Shown: positions 1 to 8,016 of the stretch, in pieces
How positions within the stretch are numbered: the stretch's first letter is position 1
Layout of the letters: every line of letters begins with the position of its first letter
Origin: DASVAL01 sp035649575
GTDB taxonomy: Bacteria; Planctomycetota; UBA1135; UBA2386
Assembly: GCA_035649575.1 (NCBI GenBank)
Contig: DASRJH010000037.1
Coordinates: 1 to 11,675, forward strand
Reading direction: 5' to 3'
Length of the DNA stretch: 11,675 nucleotides
Translations under genes and position numbers: made by a program
Notes under the pieces: generated by a model
Seen by the model: only the letters and a program-made list of their open reading frames with translations
What the model was told of the DNA's origin: nothing
The model's database searches: none

Positions 1-119
1 ATCGACATCAACATCGCGATCGGGCTGCGCCGCGACAACAGGCCCGCGATGCCGAGCCCGAACAGCGCGATGGCCGTGACGAGCACGACGGCCGTCGGCG
101 ACATCGCGACCGCGATCAC
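1..119 (-). CDS. nuoK: NuoK, complex I membrane subunit (partial; C-terminus beyond the left edge)
   Basis: NuoK is a small three-helix membrane subunit of complex I (ND4L homologue) that helps form the proton path in the membrane arm. Only the first 39 codons are present. The visible protein is a hydrophobic helix (around residues 10-28, including LFGLGIAGLL) followed by a double arginine and the start of a second helix (SPIAMLMS). This matches the usual NuoK pattern of helix 1, RR, then a hydrophobic stretch with Met-Leu. I chose the GTG start at 119 because it overlaps the nuoJ stop as GTGA, like the other junctions of this operon, and a GAGG lies 7 bases upstream of it. An in-frame ATG at 104 is the alternative. 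The buried glutamate that defines the family in helix 2 falls outside the window. Confidence 0.88.
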   Translation of the reverse strand, partial: MIAVAMSPTAVVLVTAIALFGLGIAGLLSRRSPIAMLMS

Positions 120-622
120 CGCCGCACCTCTGCGCCCGAGCGCCGCCACAACGTCACCGCGCCGATGATCGCGATCAGCAGCAACAGCGCCGTGAGCTCG
201 AACGGCACGAGCTGCGGGCCGAACAGCGTGCGCGCGACGGCGGCGACCGAAGTGTCGGTCGTCGCCGGTGCCTGCGCCGGGCCGGAGGTGCTGGCGACGA
301 TCGCGCCCAACGGCAGCAGCACGGCAGCGGTCCCGGCGAGCGCGAGCAGCGTGCGGCCGGTGCTCGTACGCGGTTCGCTGCCGCCTTCGGGCAGCAGCAG
401 CACGACGAACAGGAACAGCACGACGATCGCACCCGTGTAGACGACCACCTGCGCCATCGCGAGGAACTCGGCCGTCATGCACCAGTAGGTCGCGGCGATC
501 GCGAGGCTGTGCACGAGCAGCAGGCAAGCGCAGCGCACGAGCCGCCGTGCCATGACCATGCCTGCGCCGGACAACAGCGCGACGCCGCACGTGATCAGCA
601 GCGGCACGACGCGGTCGTTCAC
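116..622 (-). CDS. nuoJ: NuoJ, complex I membrane subunit (ND6 homologue)
   Basis: NuoJ is the ND6-type membrane subunit of complex I, next to NuoK and NuoA, and takes part in linking quinone reduction to proton transport. The protein has 168 residues, a normal length, with about five hydrophobic segments (roughly 7-25, 30-48, 53-77, 90-111 and 140-158). The most conserved family segment is present at residues 52-77 (EFLAMAQVVVYTGAIVVLF and following), including the family's conserved tyrosine (Tyr62) and the pi-bulge-type glycine region. A loop rich in Ala, Thr and Pro (about 112-125) separates the last two helices. Translation starts at GTG 622, which shares GTGA with the nuoI stop and has a perfect AAGGAGGT six bases upstream. 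It ends in a GTGA overlap with nuoK. Confidence 0.95.
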   Translation of the reverse strand: MNDRVVPLLITCGVALLSGAGMVMARRLVRCACLLLVHSLAIAATYWCMTAEFLAMAQVVVYTGAIVVLFLFVVLLLPEGGSEPRTSTGRTLLALAGTAAVLLPLGAIVASTSGPAQAPATTDTSVAAVARTLFGPQLVPFELTALLLLIAIIGAVTLWRRSGAEVRR

Positions 623-1215
623 TGACCGACCTCCTTCTGCACCGGTGGGCGGGCGCCGGTCGGCGTGTCGCGGTGGCCCGGCGGCGCGCCGGAGACTCCG
701 GTTTCGTGCTCGGGTCGCCCACCGACGCGGCCGCGCGGCGCATCGACATCGGCGTGGAACTGGCGCCGCGGCGCGTAGCGCTCGGGGTCGAGCAGCATCT
801 CCTTCGTGTAGACGAAGCTCTCGCGCGTCTCGTCGGCGAGCTCGTACTCGGGGCCGAGACGGATCGCCTCGACCGGGCACGCCTCTTCGCAGAAGCCGCA
901 GAAGATGCAGCGGATCATGTTGACCTCGAACTGCTTCGCGTAGCGTTCGCCGAACGACACGGGCTTGCTGGGGTCGTTCTCGGCCGCGATCACGAGGATC
1001 GCCTGCGACGGACACGCGCCCGCGCACAGGTGGCAGCCGATGCAGCGTTCGAGACCGTCGTCGTAGCGATACAGGCGGTGCCGGCCGCGGAAGCGTTCGC
1101 TGACCGGTCGCTTCTGCTCGGGATAGAGCACGGTGTTCTTCGGCCGGCCGAGATGGCGCAGCGTCGTCCACAAACCATGCGCCAGAGCTTTGAGATCGGC
1201 GAACATCGTCGTCAT
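619..1215 (-). CDS. nuoI: NuoI, 2x[4Fe-4S] ferredoxin-type subunit of complex I
   Basis: NuoI carries clusters N6a and N6b, which pass electrons along the peripheral arm towards cluster N2 in NuoB. The 198-residue protein contains both ferredoxin motifs: CIGCHLCAGACP at residues 58-69 and CIFCGFCEEACP at 103-114. Each has Cys-x2-Cys-x2-Cys-x3-Cys-Pro. The N-terminal region (about 5-35) resembles the amphipathic helix that lies along the membrane in this family. From about residue 155 there is a Gly/Pro/Arg-rich tail with no recognisable motif, so the protein is some 20-40 residues longer than many NuoI proteins. The ATG at 1215 overlaps the nuoH stop as ATGA. A second Met three codons in (Met4) is a possible alternative start. 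The gene ends in a GTGA overlap with nuoJ. Confidence 0.97.
   Translation of the reverse strand: MTTMFADLKALAHGLWTTLRHLGRPKNTVLYPEQKRPVSERFRGRHRLYRYDDGLERCIGCHLCAGACPSQAILVIAAENDPSKPVSFGERYAKQFEVNMIRCIFCGFCEEACPVEAIRLGPEYELADETRESFVYTKEMLLDPERYAPRRQFHADVDAPRGRVGGRPEHETGVSGAPPGHRDTPTGARPPVQKEVGQ
629..636 (-). promoter_or_regulatory. Strong Shine-Dalgarno site for nuoJ, inside nuoI
   Basis: The minus strand reads AAGGAGGT, a full complement to the 16S rRNA 3' end, six bases before the nuoJ GTG start at 622. It lies in the last codons of nuoI and encodes part of the C-terminal Lys-Glu-Val. It fixes the nuoJ start and suggests nuoJ can recruit ribosomes itself as well as being coupled to nuoI. 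It is the strongest such site I found at any junction in the operon. Confidence 0.8.
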
Positions 1216-2195
1216 CCGAGGGCGACGATCACCACGGCGGTGACCGCGACGTTGAGCATCGCGAGGGGGATCAACGTCGACCACGACAAGCGCATCAACT
1301 GGTCGTAGCGCAGTCGCGGCAGCGTCGCGCGTACCCACACGAAGAGAAACAAGAACAGCAGGATCTTCAGCAACAGCCAGTGCGGCCCCGGCCAGAACGG
1401 CCCCGACCAGCCGCCGAGGAACAGCGTCGCGGCCAGCGCACTGACCGTGAACATGTTGATGTACTCGGCGATGAAGAACATCGCGAAGCGCATGCCCGTG
1501 TACTCGGTGAGGTAGCCGGCGACCAGTTCGGTCTCCGCCTCGGGCAGGTCGAACGGCGCGCGGTTGGTCTCCGCGCAGGCGGCGATCAGATACAGCACGA
1601 ACGCGACCGGCTGCAGCCAGAGCGTCCAGGTCGTGCGCTGCTGACCCGCGACGATGTCGCCGATGCTCGTGCTGCCGTGCACGAGCACGACGCAGACGAT
1701 CGCCATGCCGAGCAACAGCTCGTAGCTTACGACCTGCGCCGCGGCGCGCAGCGCCCCGAGCAGCGAGTACTTCGAGCCGGACGACCAGCCGCCGAACAGC
1801 AGCGCATAGATGCCGAGCGAGCTCGCGCCGACCACGTAGAGCGCGCCGACCGGCAGGTCGGCGACGACCATCGATACCTCGGTGCCGGCGATCTCGACCG
1901 ACGGTCCGATCGGCACGACGGCGAACGTGGCGATCGCCGCGAACAACGCCATGGCCGGCGCGGTCACGAACAGCAGGCGGTCGGCGCCGTCGGGGCGAAT
2001 GTCCTCCTTGAAGAACAGCTTGAGGCCGTCGGCCAGCGGTTGCAGCAGCCCGAACAGGCCGACGCGGTTCGGACCGACACGCGACTGCATGCGCGACAAG
2101 AGGCGTCGTTCGAACCACGTGATGTATGGCATCGCCGTCATCAGCAACGCGACCGCGATCAGCGATCGCACCAGCGAGACCGTGAAGTCGTTCAC
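1212..2195 (-). CDS. nuoH: NuoH, complex I quinone-site membrane subunit (ND1 homologue)
   Basis: NuoH anchors the peripheral arm to the membrane and forms much of the quinone entry channel. The 327-residue protein is the usual length and has about eight hydrophobic helices. Family landmarks are RVGPNRVG at 39-46, the FFKEDIRP segment at 61-68, and the acidic quinone-channel loop from ETNRAPFDLPEAETELVAGY (209-228) into the EYTGMRFAMFF region (231-241). The conserved glutamates there are intact, although the commoner EAESELV appears here as EAETELV. The start is GTG at 2195, overlapping the nuoG stop as GTGA. No good Shine-Dalgarno site is seen, so translation probably depends on coupling to nuoG. 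The gene ends in an ATGA overlap with nuoI. Confidence 0.97.
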   Translation of the reverse strand: MNDFTVSLVRSLIAVALLMTAMPYITWFERRLLSRMQSRVGPNRVGLFGLLQPLADGLKLFFKEDIRPDGADRLLFVTAPAMALFAAIATFAVVPIGPSVEIAGTEVSMVVADLPVGALYVVGASSLGIYALLFGGWSSGSKYSLLGALRAAAQVVSYELLLGMAIVCVVLVHGSTSIGDIVAGQQRTTWTLWLQPVAFVLYLIAACAETNRAPFDLPEAETELVAGYLTEYTGMRFAMFFIAEYINMFTVSALAATLFLGGWSGPFWPGPHWLLLKILLFLFLFVWVRATLPRLRYDQLMRLSWSTLIPLAMLNVAVTAVVIVALG

Positions 2196-4030
2196 GCGTG
2201 CACCCGCTGCCCGCTGCGCGCGGCGGCGATGAGGGCCTGCAGGAGCTCGTGGTCGGCACGCACGTCGGCCGGGCGTCGGGCCGTGCGCTCGAGCCGTTGG
2301 ACCGTGCCTTCGAGGTTCGTGACGTGGCCGTCGGCCTCGTAGGGATGGGCGAGCGGCAGTACGACCTCGACGCACGGATCCATTGGCACGGCGCCGCTCG
2401 TGGCGACGATCGACGCGCCGCCCGGAACGAGCAAGGGCGGTTCGTTGCCGAACGACAACAACACCTCGGGACGGCCGGCCAGAGGATCGGTCGCCGCGAT
2501 CGCGGGCCCGAGCTCGGCTGCGCCGCGTGCGTTCGCGCCGCGCATCGGCGCGCCGGCGAAACCACCGGGGCCGTCGGCGCCGAGTGCTTTGGCGAGCTGC
2601 CGCGCGAGTGCTGTGAGACGCGCATCGTGCGCATACGACGCGCCGAGCAGAACGGCCGCTGGGCCGTCGCCGCGCAGGTGTGCTGCCAAGGCGCTGACGG
2701 CCGGCGACGCTTCCTTGCCCGCGAGTGCTCCGAGCAGCTCGGCAGCCGTGTCGGCCACCGCGGCCGGCGCGACCTGCAGCCATTGCCTGCTCTCGCGCGC
2801 CAGTCCGTTACGGGGGCCCACGGCGACCAGCGCACTGCCGGCTGCGATCGCCTTGCGCAACCACAACGCGAGCACTGGCAGCTCGTGCCATGGATCACAA
2901 CCGAGGTCGAGCATGCGCCGGCACGCGGCGAGTTCGCGGATCTTGCCCGTTACCGGCCACGGCGACAGCACGGGTTCGGCGAAGCCGATCGCGGCGGTTG
3001 CGAACGCCGCGCGCAGCTCGCGGCCGGCGACCTGCATCGCTTCGTTCGTGAGCTGTGGCGACAACGCGACCGCAGCGCGCGGTCGCTGCAACAGCGCAGC
3101 GGCGCGTGCCAACGCGTCGTCGATCGACACACGCTGCAGGCGGCCGTCGATGCGCCGCAGCGGCCAGCGCGGGCGGCGCGCCGCCGGATCGGCCGCCGCG
3201 AACTCGGCGCCGAGCGGCAACGGCAGCGACGCGTAGCGGCCGCGGTCGCACAACCAGCCGTCGTCGATCGCGGCGTTCGTGCGGCCCATGACGCGCAGCA
3301 CCGAGCCGTGACGCGCGTCGACGCGCACGTTGCAGCCCACGCTGCAGCCGCTACACACCGACGACGTCGTCTCGAGCTCCCATGGCCGCGCGCGAAAGCG
3401 GTATTGCCGCGACGTCAGCGCGCCGACCGGGCACAGCTCGACCGTGTTGCCCGAGAACGGCGAGTCGTAGGTCGTGCCGGGCAGCACGCCGATCTCGCTC
3501 GTGCCGCCGCGTTCGAGCGCCACCAGGGCGCCGTCGCCGGCGATCTCGTCGTGAAAGCGCGTGCAGCGGTAACACAGGATGCAGCGCTCGCGGTCGAGCA
3601 CGATGAGATCCGACAGCGGCAGCGCCTTGGCGTTCGCGCGTTTGGGCTCGGTGCGCCGCGACCCGCCGGCGCCGTGGCGGAACGTGTTGTCCTGCAGCGG
3701 GCACTCGCCACCCTTGTCGCAGATCGGGCAATCGAGCGGGTGGTTCACGAGCAGCATCTCGAGCACGCCCTCGCGCGCCTCGAGCACCGCCGGCGAGTCG
3801 GTGCGTACGACCATGTCCTTCGCGACGGGTGTCGTGCACGCGGTCTGCAACCGCGGCATGCGTTCGATCTCGACGACGCACATGCGACAGGCGCCGACCG
3901 GCTTCAGCTTCTCGTGGTGGCAGAACACCGGGATCTCGATGCCGGCCTGCCGCGCGGCTTCGACCAGCAACGTGCCGGGCGGCACCGACAGCTCGTGGCC
4001 GTCGATCTTGAGTGTCACTGGCGCGGTCAC
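2192..4030 (-). CDS. nuoG: NuoG, complex I iron-sulfur subunit, short form
   Basis: NuoG is the large iron-sulfur subunit that carries electrons from the NADH-oxidising module into the peripheral arm. It has 612 residues. An N-terminal [2Fe-2S] domain has Cys37, Cys48, Cys51 and Cys65. The His-ligated cluster N5 is formed by His97, Cys101, Cys104 and Cys110. Cluster N4 has Cys150, Cys153, Cys156 and Cys200. The motif Cys226-x2-Cys229-x3-Cys233-x27-Cys261 is the extra N7 cluster, known in some bacteria and absent from mitochondria. The remaining 350 residues are an Ala-rich, shortened molybdopterin-oxidoreductase-like domain. They still end with the typical DGHVTNLEGTVQRLERTARR segment (around 570). 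E. coli NuoG is about 900 residues, so this is a compact version. The start is GTG 4030, overlapping the nuoEF stop as GTGA with a GGAG upstream. The gene ends in a GTGA overlap with nuoH. Confidence 0.96.
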   Translation of the reverse strand: MTAPVTLKIDGHELSVPPGTLLVEAARQAGIEIPVFCHHEKLKPVGACRMCVVEIERMPRLQTACTTPVAKDMVVRTDSPAVLEAREGVLEMLLVNHPLDCPICDKGGECPLQDNTFRHGAGGSRRTEPKRANAKALPLSDLIVLDRERCILCYRCTRFHDEIAGDGALVALERGGTSEIGVLPGTTYDSPFSGNTVELCPVGALTSRQYRFRARPWELETTSSVCSGCSVGCNVRVDARHGSVLRVMGRTNAAIDDGWLCDRGRYASLPLPLGAEFAAADPAARRPRWPLRRIDGRLQRVSIDDALARAAALLQRPRAAVALSPQLTNEAMQVAGRELRAAFATAAIGFAEPVLSPWPVTGKIRELAACRRMLDLGCDPWHELPVLALWLRKAIAAGSALVAVGPRNGLARESRQWLQVAPAAVADTAAELLGALAGKEASPAVSALAAHLRGDGPAAVLLGASYAHDARLTALARQLAKALGADGPGGFAGAPMRGANARGAAELGPAIAATDPLAGRPEVLLSFGNEPPLLVPGGASIVATSGAVPMDPCVEVVLPLAHPYEADGHVTNLEGTVQRLERTARRPADVRADHELLQALIAAARSGQRVHA

Positions 4031-5898
4031 GGCCGGACACTCCAGTCGTCGGCAGCGCCGCGGCCCGAGCACGCGGCGACGAACTCGGCGCGGAAGTGCT
4101 CGAGCGATGCGGTCACGGGGCTCGTCGCGAAGTCGCCGAGTGCACACAGCACCTTGCCCGTGATGCGCTTGCACAGCGACAGCAACAGGTCGAGGTCCGA
4201 CGCCTTGCCGCCGCCGCTCTCGATGCGCTTCAGGATCTCGTGCAGCCACGCGGTGCCTTCGCGGCACGGCGTGCACTTGCCGCACGACTCGTGGCGGAAG
4301 AACTCGAGCATGCGCGTCGCGGCGCGCACCATGTCGACGCCGTCGGGCACGACGATCAACGACGCCGAGCCGAGCATCGAGCCGGCCGCCTGCACACCCT
4401 CGTAGTCGAGCTTCGCGTCGAGCTTGTTGGCCGGCACGATCGGCGCCGAGATGCCCGCGGGCAGCACGCCCTTGATGCCGCGGCTGCCGGGCACGCCGCC
4501 GCCGCAGTGCTCGATCAGCTCGCGGAAGCTCATGCTGCCGAGCGGCAGCTCGTAGTTGCCGGGCCGGTTCACGGCGCCCGACAGACAGTAGATCTTCGGC
4601 CCGGCGCTCTTCTCGTTGGGGCCCAGCGCGCGGAACCACAAAGCACCGCGCTTGATGATGTGCGGCACGTTCGCGATCGTCTCGACGTTGTTGACGACGG
4701 TCGGCTTGCCGTAGAGACCCGCGACCGCGGGGAACGGCGGCCGCGAGCGCGGCATCGGCCGGCGGCCTTCGAGCGACTCGAGCAGCGCCGTTTCTTCGCC
4801 GCAGATGTAGGCGCCGGCGCCGAGGAACACGTGGACCTCGAGGTCGAAGCGCGAACCGAGCACGCCGCGGCCCAACACGCCGGCGGCCTTCGCTTCGTCG
4901 ATCGCGTCGCGCAGGCGCGCGCCGGCCTCGACATACTCGCCCCGGATGTAGACGAACGCCTCGTTGCAGCCGATCGCGTAGCTCGCGATCGCGATGCCCT
5001 CGAGCAGCAGGTGCGATTCGACCTCCATGATCTCGCGATCCTTGAAGGTGCCGGGTTCCGACTCGTCGGCGTTGACGACCAGATACTTCGGCCCCGGCGT
5101 CTTCGGCACGAAGCCCCACTTCATTCCGGTCGAGAACGCGGCGCCGCCGCGGCCGCGCAGGTTCGATTGTTTGACCTCCGCGATGACCTGGTCCGGCGTC
5201 AGCTGCTTCAGCGCGCGGTCGAGCGCCTCGTAGCCGCCTGCTTCGCGATACTCGGCCAGCGTCACGCGCGTGCGGCGGCCCTGGTGCGGCAGCAGCACGC
5301 GTTCGTAGGCGAACGGCAGCTTCGCCGGCGGCGGAGTCTCGGCGTGGCAGTCGTGGTTGCGCGTGCCCGCCGTCGCCGGCACGGTGCCCGCGCGCAGCGC
5401 CGTTGCCAACGCGGCGACATCGGCCTCGGTGCGCACGTTCTCGACGAAGCCGTCGCCGATGCGGCACATCGGCGCGCGGTGGCAGGCGCCCATGCACTCG
5501 ACGGTGCGTTCGAGCGTCACGGCGCCGTCGCCCGTCGTCTCGCCCGCGGCGATCCCGAGGGCCTTTTCGAGGCGCACGAGCAGCCGATCGCCGCCCATGT
5601 AGCCGCACGGCACCTGCGTGCACACCTGCACGACCTTCTTGCCGGTCGGGTGCCTGTGCAGCATCGAATAGAACGTCGTGAGCTCCTGCGCCTGCGCGCC
5701 CGACACGCCGACGAGCTCGGCGACCGCGGCGACGACGGCCGGCGGCAGGTAGCCGACCTCGGCCTGCGCGAGCTTCAACGCCGGCAACAGCGCGCTGCGT
5801 GGCTGCGGGTAGCGTGCGCGTTCCGCGAGGATCGACTCGCGGCAGGCTGCCGACAGCAGCGGGGCGACGGCGGCTGCGTTCGGAACGGCGTCGATCAC
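4027..5898 (-). CDS. nuoEF: NuoE-NuoF fusion: NADH-oxidising subunits of complex I in one polypeptide
   Basis: One uninterrupted frame of 623 residues encodes two complex I subunits that are usually separate. Residues 1 to about 168 are NuoE (thioredoxin-like [2Fe-2S] subunit, cluster N1a), with ligands Cys93, Cys98, Cys135 and Cys139 (CTQVPC and ECMGAC). A linker of about 25-30 residues, Pro/Ala-rich with an odd His-Asp-Cys-His at 182-185, leads into NuoF from about 196. NuoF binds NADH and FMN: the glycine-rich RGRGGAAFSTGMKW is at 248-261, NADESEPGTFKDR at 276-288, and the cluster N3 ligands are Cys539, Cys542, Cys545 and Cys585. Both halves are full length for their families. The start is GTG 5898, overlapping the nuoD stop as GTGA, with GAGGT six bases upstream. 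No stop codon lies between the halves. A GTG at 5382 could in principle start a separate NuoF but has no ribosome site. HoxF of NAD-reducing hydrogenases is a known example of a NuoE-like domain fused to a NuoF-like one. Confidence 0.95.
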   Translation of the reverse strand: MIDAVPNAAAVAPLLSAACRESILAERARYPQPRSALLPALKLAQAEVGYLPPAVVAAVAELVGVSGAQAQELTTFYSMLHRHPTGKKVVQVCTQVPCGYMGGDRLLVRLEKALGIAAGETTGDGAVTLERTVECMGACHRAPMCRIGDGFVENVRTEADVAALATALRAGTVPATAGTRNHDCHAETPPPAKLPFAYERVLLPHQGRRTRVTLAEYREAGGYEALDRALKQLTPDQVIAEVKQSNLRGRGGAAFSTGMKWGFVPKTPGPKYLVVNADESEPGTFKDREIMEVESHLLLEGIAIASYAIGCNEAFVYIRGEYVEAGARLRDAIDEAKAAGVLGRGVLGSRFDLEVHVFLGAGAYICGEETALLESLEGRRPMPRSRPPFPAVAGLYGKPTVVNNVETIANVPHIIKRGALWFRALGPNEKSAGPKIYCLSGAVNRPGNYELPLGSMSFRELIEHCGGGVPGSRGIKGVLPAGISAPIVPANKLDAKLDYEGVQAAGSMLGSASLIVVPDGVDMVRAATRMLEFFRHESCGKCTPCREGTAWLHEILKRIESGGGKASDLDLLLSLCKRITGKVLCALGDFATSPVTASLEHFRAEFVAACSGRGAADDWSVRP

Positions 5899-7067
5899 CG
5901 GTCGACCTCGCCGAGCACGGGGTCCACGGTCGAGATGATCGCGACGAGGTCGGCGATCAGCATGCCCTTGGCCATCGATGGCAGCGCCTGCAGGTTCGCG
6001 AACGACGGCGCGCGCTCGTGCACGCGCACCGGGCGTCCGCTGCCGTCGCTGCGCACGTAGAAGCCCAGTTCGCCGCGCGGCGACTCGACCGGCACGTAGG
6101 CCTCGCCGGCCGGTGGCCGCAGCCCCTCCGTGTAGTGTTTGAAGTGGTGGATCAGCGCTTCCATCGAGTGCTGGAACTCCGCGCGCAGCGGCGGCATCAC
6201 CTTGCGGTCCGCGGTGCGGACCGGACCACCCGGCATCGCCGCGATCGCCTGGTGGCACAGCGACAGGCTCTCGCGCAACTCGGCGATGCGCACCTGGTAG
6301 CGCGCATAGCAGTCCCCTGCAGTCGCCGTGCAGACGCGGAACTGGAAGCGCTCGTAGCCGCAATACGGGCGCGCCTTGCGCAGGTCGTGCGCCACGCCGC
6401 TCGCGCGCAGCAGCGGCCCGCTGACGCCCCACGCCAGCGCGTCATCGGCGGCGAGCTTGCCGATGCCGATCGTGCGTTGGCGGAACAACGGGTTCTCGGT
6501 CAGCAAGGCCTCGTACTCGTCGATGCGAGGTGGCAGCTCCTGCAGCACGCGCTCGCAGCGCAGCATCCAGCCGTCGGGGAAGTCGTCCTGCAACCCGCCA
6601 GGGCGGATGAACGACGTCATCATGCGCGAGCCGGACATCTCCTCGAACAGGTCGAGCAGCAGCTCGCGTTCGCGGAAAGCGTACAGGAACACGGACAGCG
6701 CGCCGAGGTCCATCGCGTTCGTGCCGACCCACACGAGATGGCTGTTGATCCGCGTCAGCTCGGCGAGCAGCACGCGCGCGACGACGGCGCGTTCGGGGAT
6801 CTCGCAGTCGAACAGGGCCTCGACCGCCAGCGCATACGCGAGGTTGTTGCCGAGCGGATTCAGGTAGTCGAGGCGATCGGTCATCGCAACCGCATGCAAC
6901 CAGTTCCGCGCCTCCATCGACTTCTCGATGCCGGTGTGCAGGTAGCCGATCACGGGCCGGCACGAGACGATCCGTTCGCCGTCGAGCTCGAGCTCGAGCC
7001 GCAGCACGCCGTGCGTCGACGGGTGCTGCGGGCCGAGGTTGATGCGCATTGTCTCGTTCGCGGTCAC
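5895..7067 (-). CDS. nuoD: NuoD, complex I 49-kDa-type quinone-site subunit
   Basis: NuoD, related to the large subunit of [NiFe] hydrogenases but without metal, forms the quinone-reduction pocket together with NuoB and NuoH. The 390-residue protein has the GPQHPSTHG loop at residues 12-20, whose histidine is part of the quinone site. It also has IGYLHTGIEKSME at 40-52, and LDYL with a conserved tyrosine near residue 68. Further on are LPSMAKGMLIADLVAIIST and the typical C-terminal DPVLGEVDR. The length is normal, and NuoD is not fused to NuoC as it is in E. coli. I chose GTG 7067 because it overlaps the nuoC stop as GTGA and gives an N-terminus (VTANETMRINLGPQHP) like that of other NuoD proteins. 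The ATG at 7049 would drop only six residues. The 3' end shares GTGA with nuoEF. Confidence 0.97.
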   Translation of the reverse strand: MTANETMRINLGPQHPSTHGVLRLELELDGERIVSCRPVIGYLHTGIEKSMEARNWLHAVAMTDRLDYLNPLGNNLAYALAVEALFDCEIPERAVVARVLLAELTRINSHLVWVGTNAMDLGALSVFLYAFRERELLLDLFEEMSGSRMMTSFIRPGGLQDDFPDGWMLRCERVLQELPPRIDEYEALLTENPLFRQRTIGIGKLAADDALAWGVSGPLLRASGVAHDLRKARPYCGYERFQFRVCTATAGDCYARYQVRIAELRESLSLCHQAIAAMPGGPVRTADRKVMPPLRAEFQHSMEALIHHFKHYTEGLRPPAGEAYVPVESPRGELGFYVRSDGSGRPVRVHERAPSFANLQALPSMAKGMLIADLVAIISTVDPVLGEVDR

Positions 7068-7531
7068 CACGGCGCGTCCGTCTCCCGCGTGACCGTGAAG
7101 TCCACCGGTTCGTCGCCGAGCGGATGGTCGCGCCGCAGCGGATGCCCGACGTGGTCGTCCGGCAGCAGGATGCGCGTGAGGTCCGGGTGGCCATCGAAGC
7201 GCACGCCGAACAGGTCGAAGACCTCGCGTTCGTACCAGTTGGCGGCCGGCCAGATCGCGCTGGCACTCGGCAGTCGCTCGGCGGTCGGCGTGCAAAGCCG
7301 CAGCCAGCGCTGTGCCGCCGGCGAATGCAGCGTCGCGATCACGTCGAATCGCGCCGCGCGCCGCGGGTCGTCGACGGCGGTCAGATCGAGGAAGCGCGTG
7401 TAGCCGCCCGCGTGAGCCGCACGCAGCAGCTCCGTCCACTGCGTCGACTCGACGTGCACCGTGTCGATGCCGTCGCGGCCGACGCTGTGCACGGCGCCCG
7501 GCACGGCAGCCACGAAGTCAGGCGCCGTCAT
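7064..7531 (-). CDS. nuoC: NuoC, complex I 30-kDa-type subunit
   Basis: NuoC is a cofactor-free structural subunit of the quinone-reducing arm that packs against NuoD and NuoI. The 155-residue protein is at the short end of the family. It carries the diagnostic block WYEREVFDLFG at 99-109, followed by GHPDLTRILLPDDHVGHPLR at 114-133 and then RDHP. The first 95 residues are the usual poorly conserved alpha/beta domain, with LDLTAVDD around 48-55. The ATG at 7531 overlaps the nuoB stop as ATGA, and the gene ends in a GTGA overlap with nuoD. The distal tail is short: the protein ends about 18 residues after the RDHP motif. Confidence 0.96.
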   Translation of the reverse strand: MTAPDFVAAVPGAVHSVGRDGIDTVHVESTQWTELLRAAHAGGYTRFLDLTAVDDPRRAARFDVIATLHSPAAQRWLRLCTPTAERLPSASAIWPAANWYEREVFDLFGVRFDGHPDLTRILLPDDHVGHPLRRDHPLGDEPVDFTVTRETDAPW

Positions 7532-8016
7532 CGGCGATGCCCCCGCGCTATGCGCTCTTGCAGTTTGATGATGCCGTCGATCAGCGCCTCGGGCCGCGGC
7601 GGGCAACCCGGGATGTACATGTCGACCGGCACGATCTTGTCGACGCCCTGCACGATCGCGTAGTTGTTGAAGATGCCGCCGCACGACGCGCAGTCGCCCA
7701 TCGCGATGACCCACTTGGGCTCGGGCATCTGGTCGTAGATCTCCTTGACCACGGGCGCCATCTTCAACGCGACGCGTCCCGACACGATCATGAGGTCCGC
7801 CTGACGCGGGCTGGCCCGGAACAGTTCGCTGCCGAAGCGCGCGAGGTCGAAGCGTCCGGCCGCCGTCGCCATCATCTCGATCGCGCAGCACGCGAGCCCG
7901 AAGGTCGCGGGCCACAGCGAGTTCTCGCGGCTCCAGTCCTGCAGGCGCGACAGCATCCAACCGGCGCTGCCGCTCTTGCCGCCGTCGGTCGCCGCGGCCG
8001 CGCCGGAAGTGCTCAT
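7528..8016 (-). CDS. nuoB: NuoB, complex I subunit carrying terminal cluster N2
   Basis: NuoB holds the [4Fe-4S] cluster N2, which hands electrons to quinone at the interface with NuoD. The 162-residue protein has all four ligands in the expected places: the adjacent Cys43-Cys44 of FGLACCAIEMM, Cys109 of MGDCASCGG and Cys138 of IPGCPPRPEAL. The tandem-cysteine arrangement is unique to this family. RFGSELFRASPRQADLMIVSG (about 60-80) is the standard segment lining the quinone pocket. The first 19 residues are a Ser/Ala/Gly-rich unstructured leader before the conserved domain. The ATG at 8016 overlaps the nuoA stop as ATGA, and the 3' end overlaps nuoC the same way. Confidence 0.97.
   Translation of the reverse strand: MSTSGAAAATDGGKSGSAGWMLSRLQDWSRENSLWPATFGLACCAIEMMATAAGRFDLARFGSELFRASPRQADLMIVSGRVALKMAPVVKEIYDQMPEPKWVIAMGDCASCGGIFNNYAIVQGVDKIVPVDMYIPGCPPRPEALIDGIIKLQERIARGHRR

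Noticed and set aside
2192..4030. NuoG truncated by a frameshift
   Set aside because: The frame is continuous and ends with the normal NuoG C-terminal segment and a GTGA overlap with nuoH, so the short length is natural and not from a broken gene.
5280..5400. A separate nuoF gene starting at GTG 5382 within the linker
   Set aside because: There is no stop codon for NuoE, no ribosome-binding site before the GTG, and the frame is continuous through both domains. A single fused gene is the simplest reading.
2198..6060. Very long open frames on the plus strand opposite nuoG, nuoEF and nuoD (735 and 682 codons)
   Set aside because: The products are Arg/Ala/His/Asp-rich with no recognisable motif or hydrophobic pattern. 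They mirror the codon structure of well-supported minus-strand genes and are expected in GC-rich DNA.
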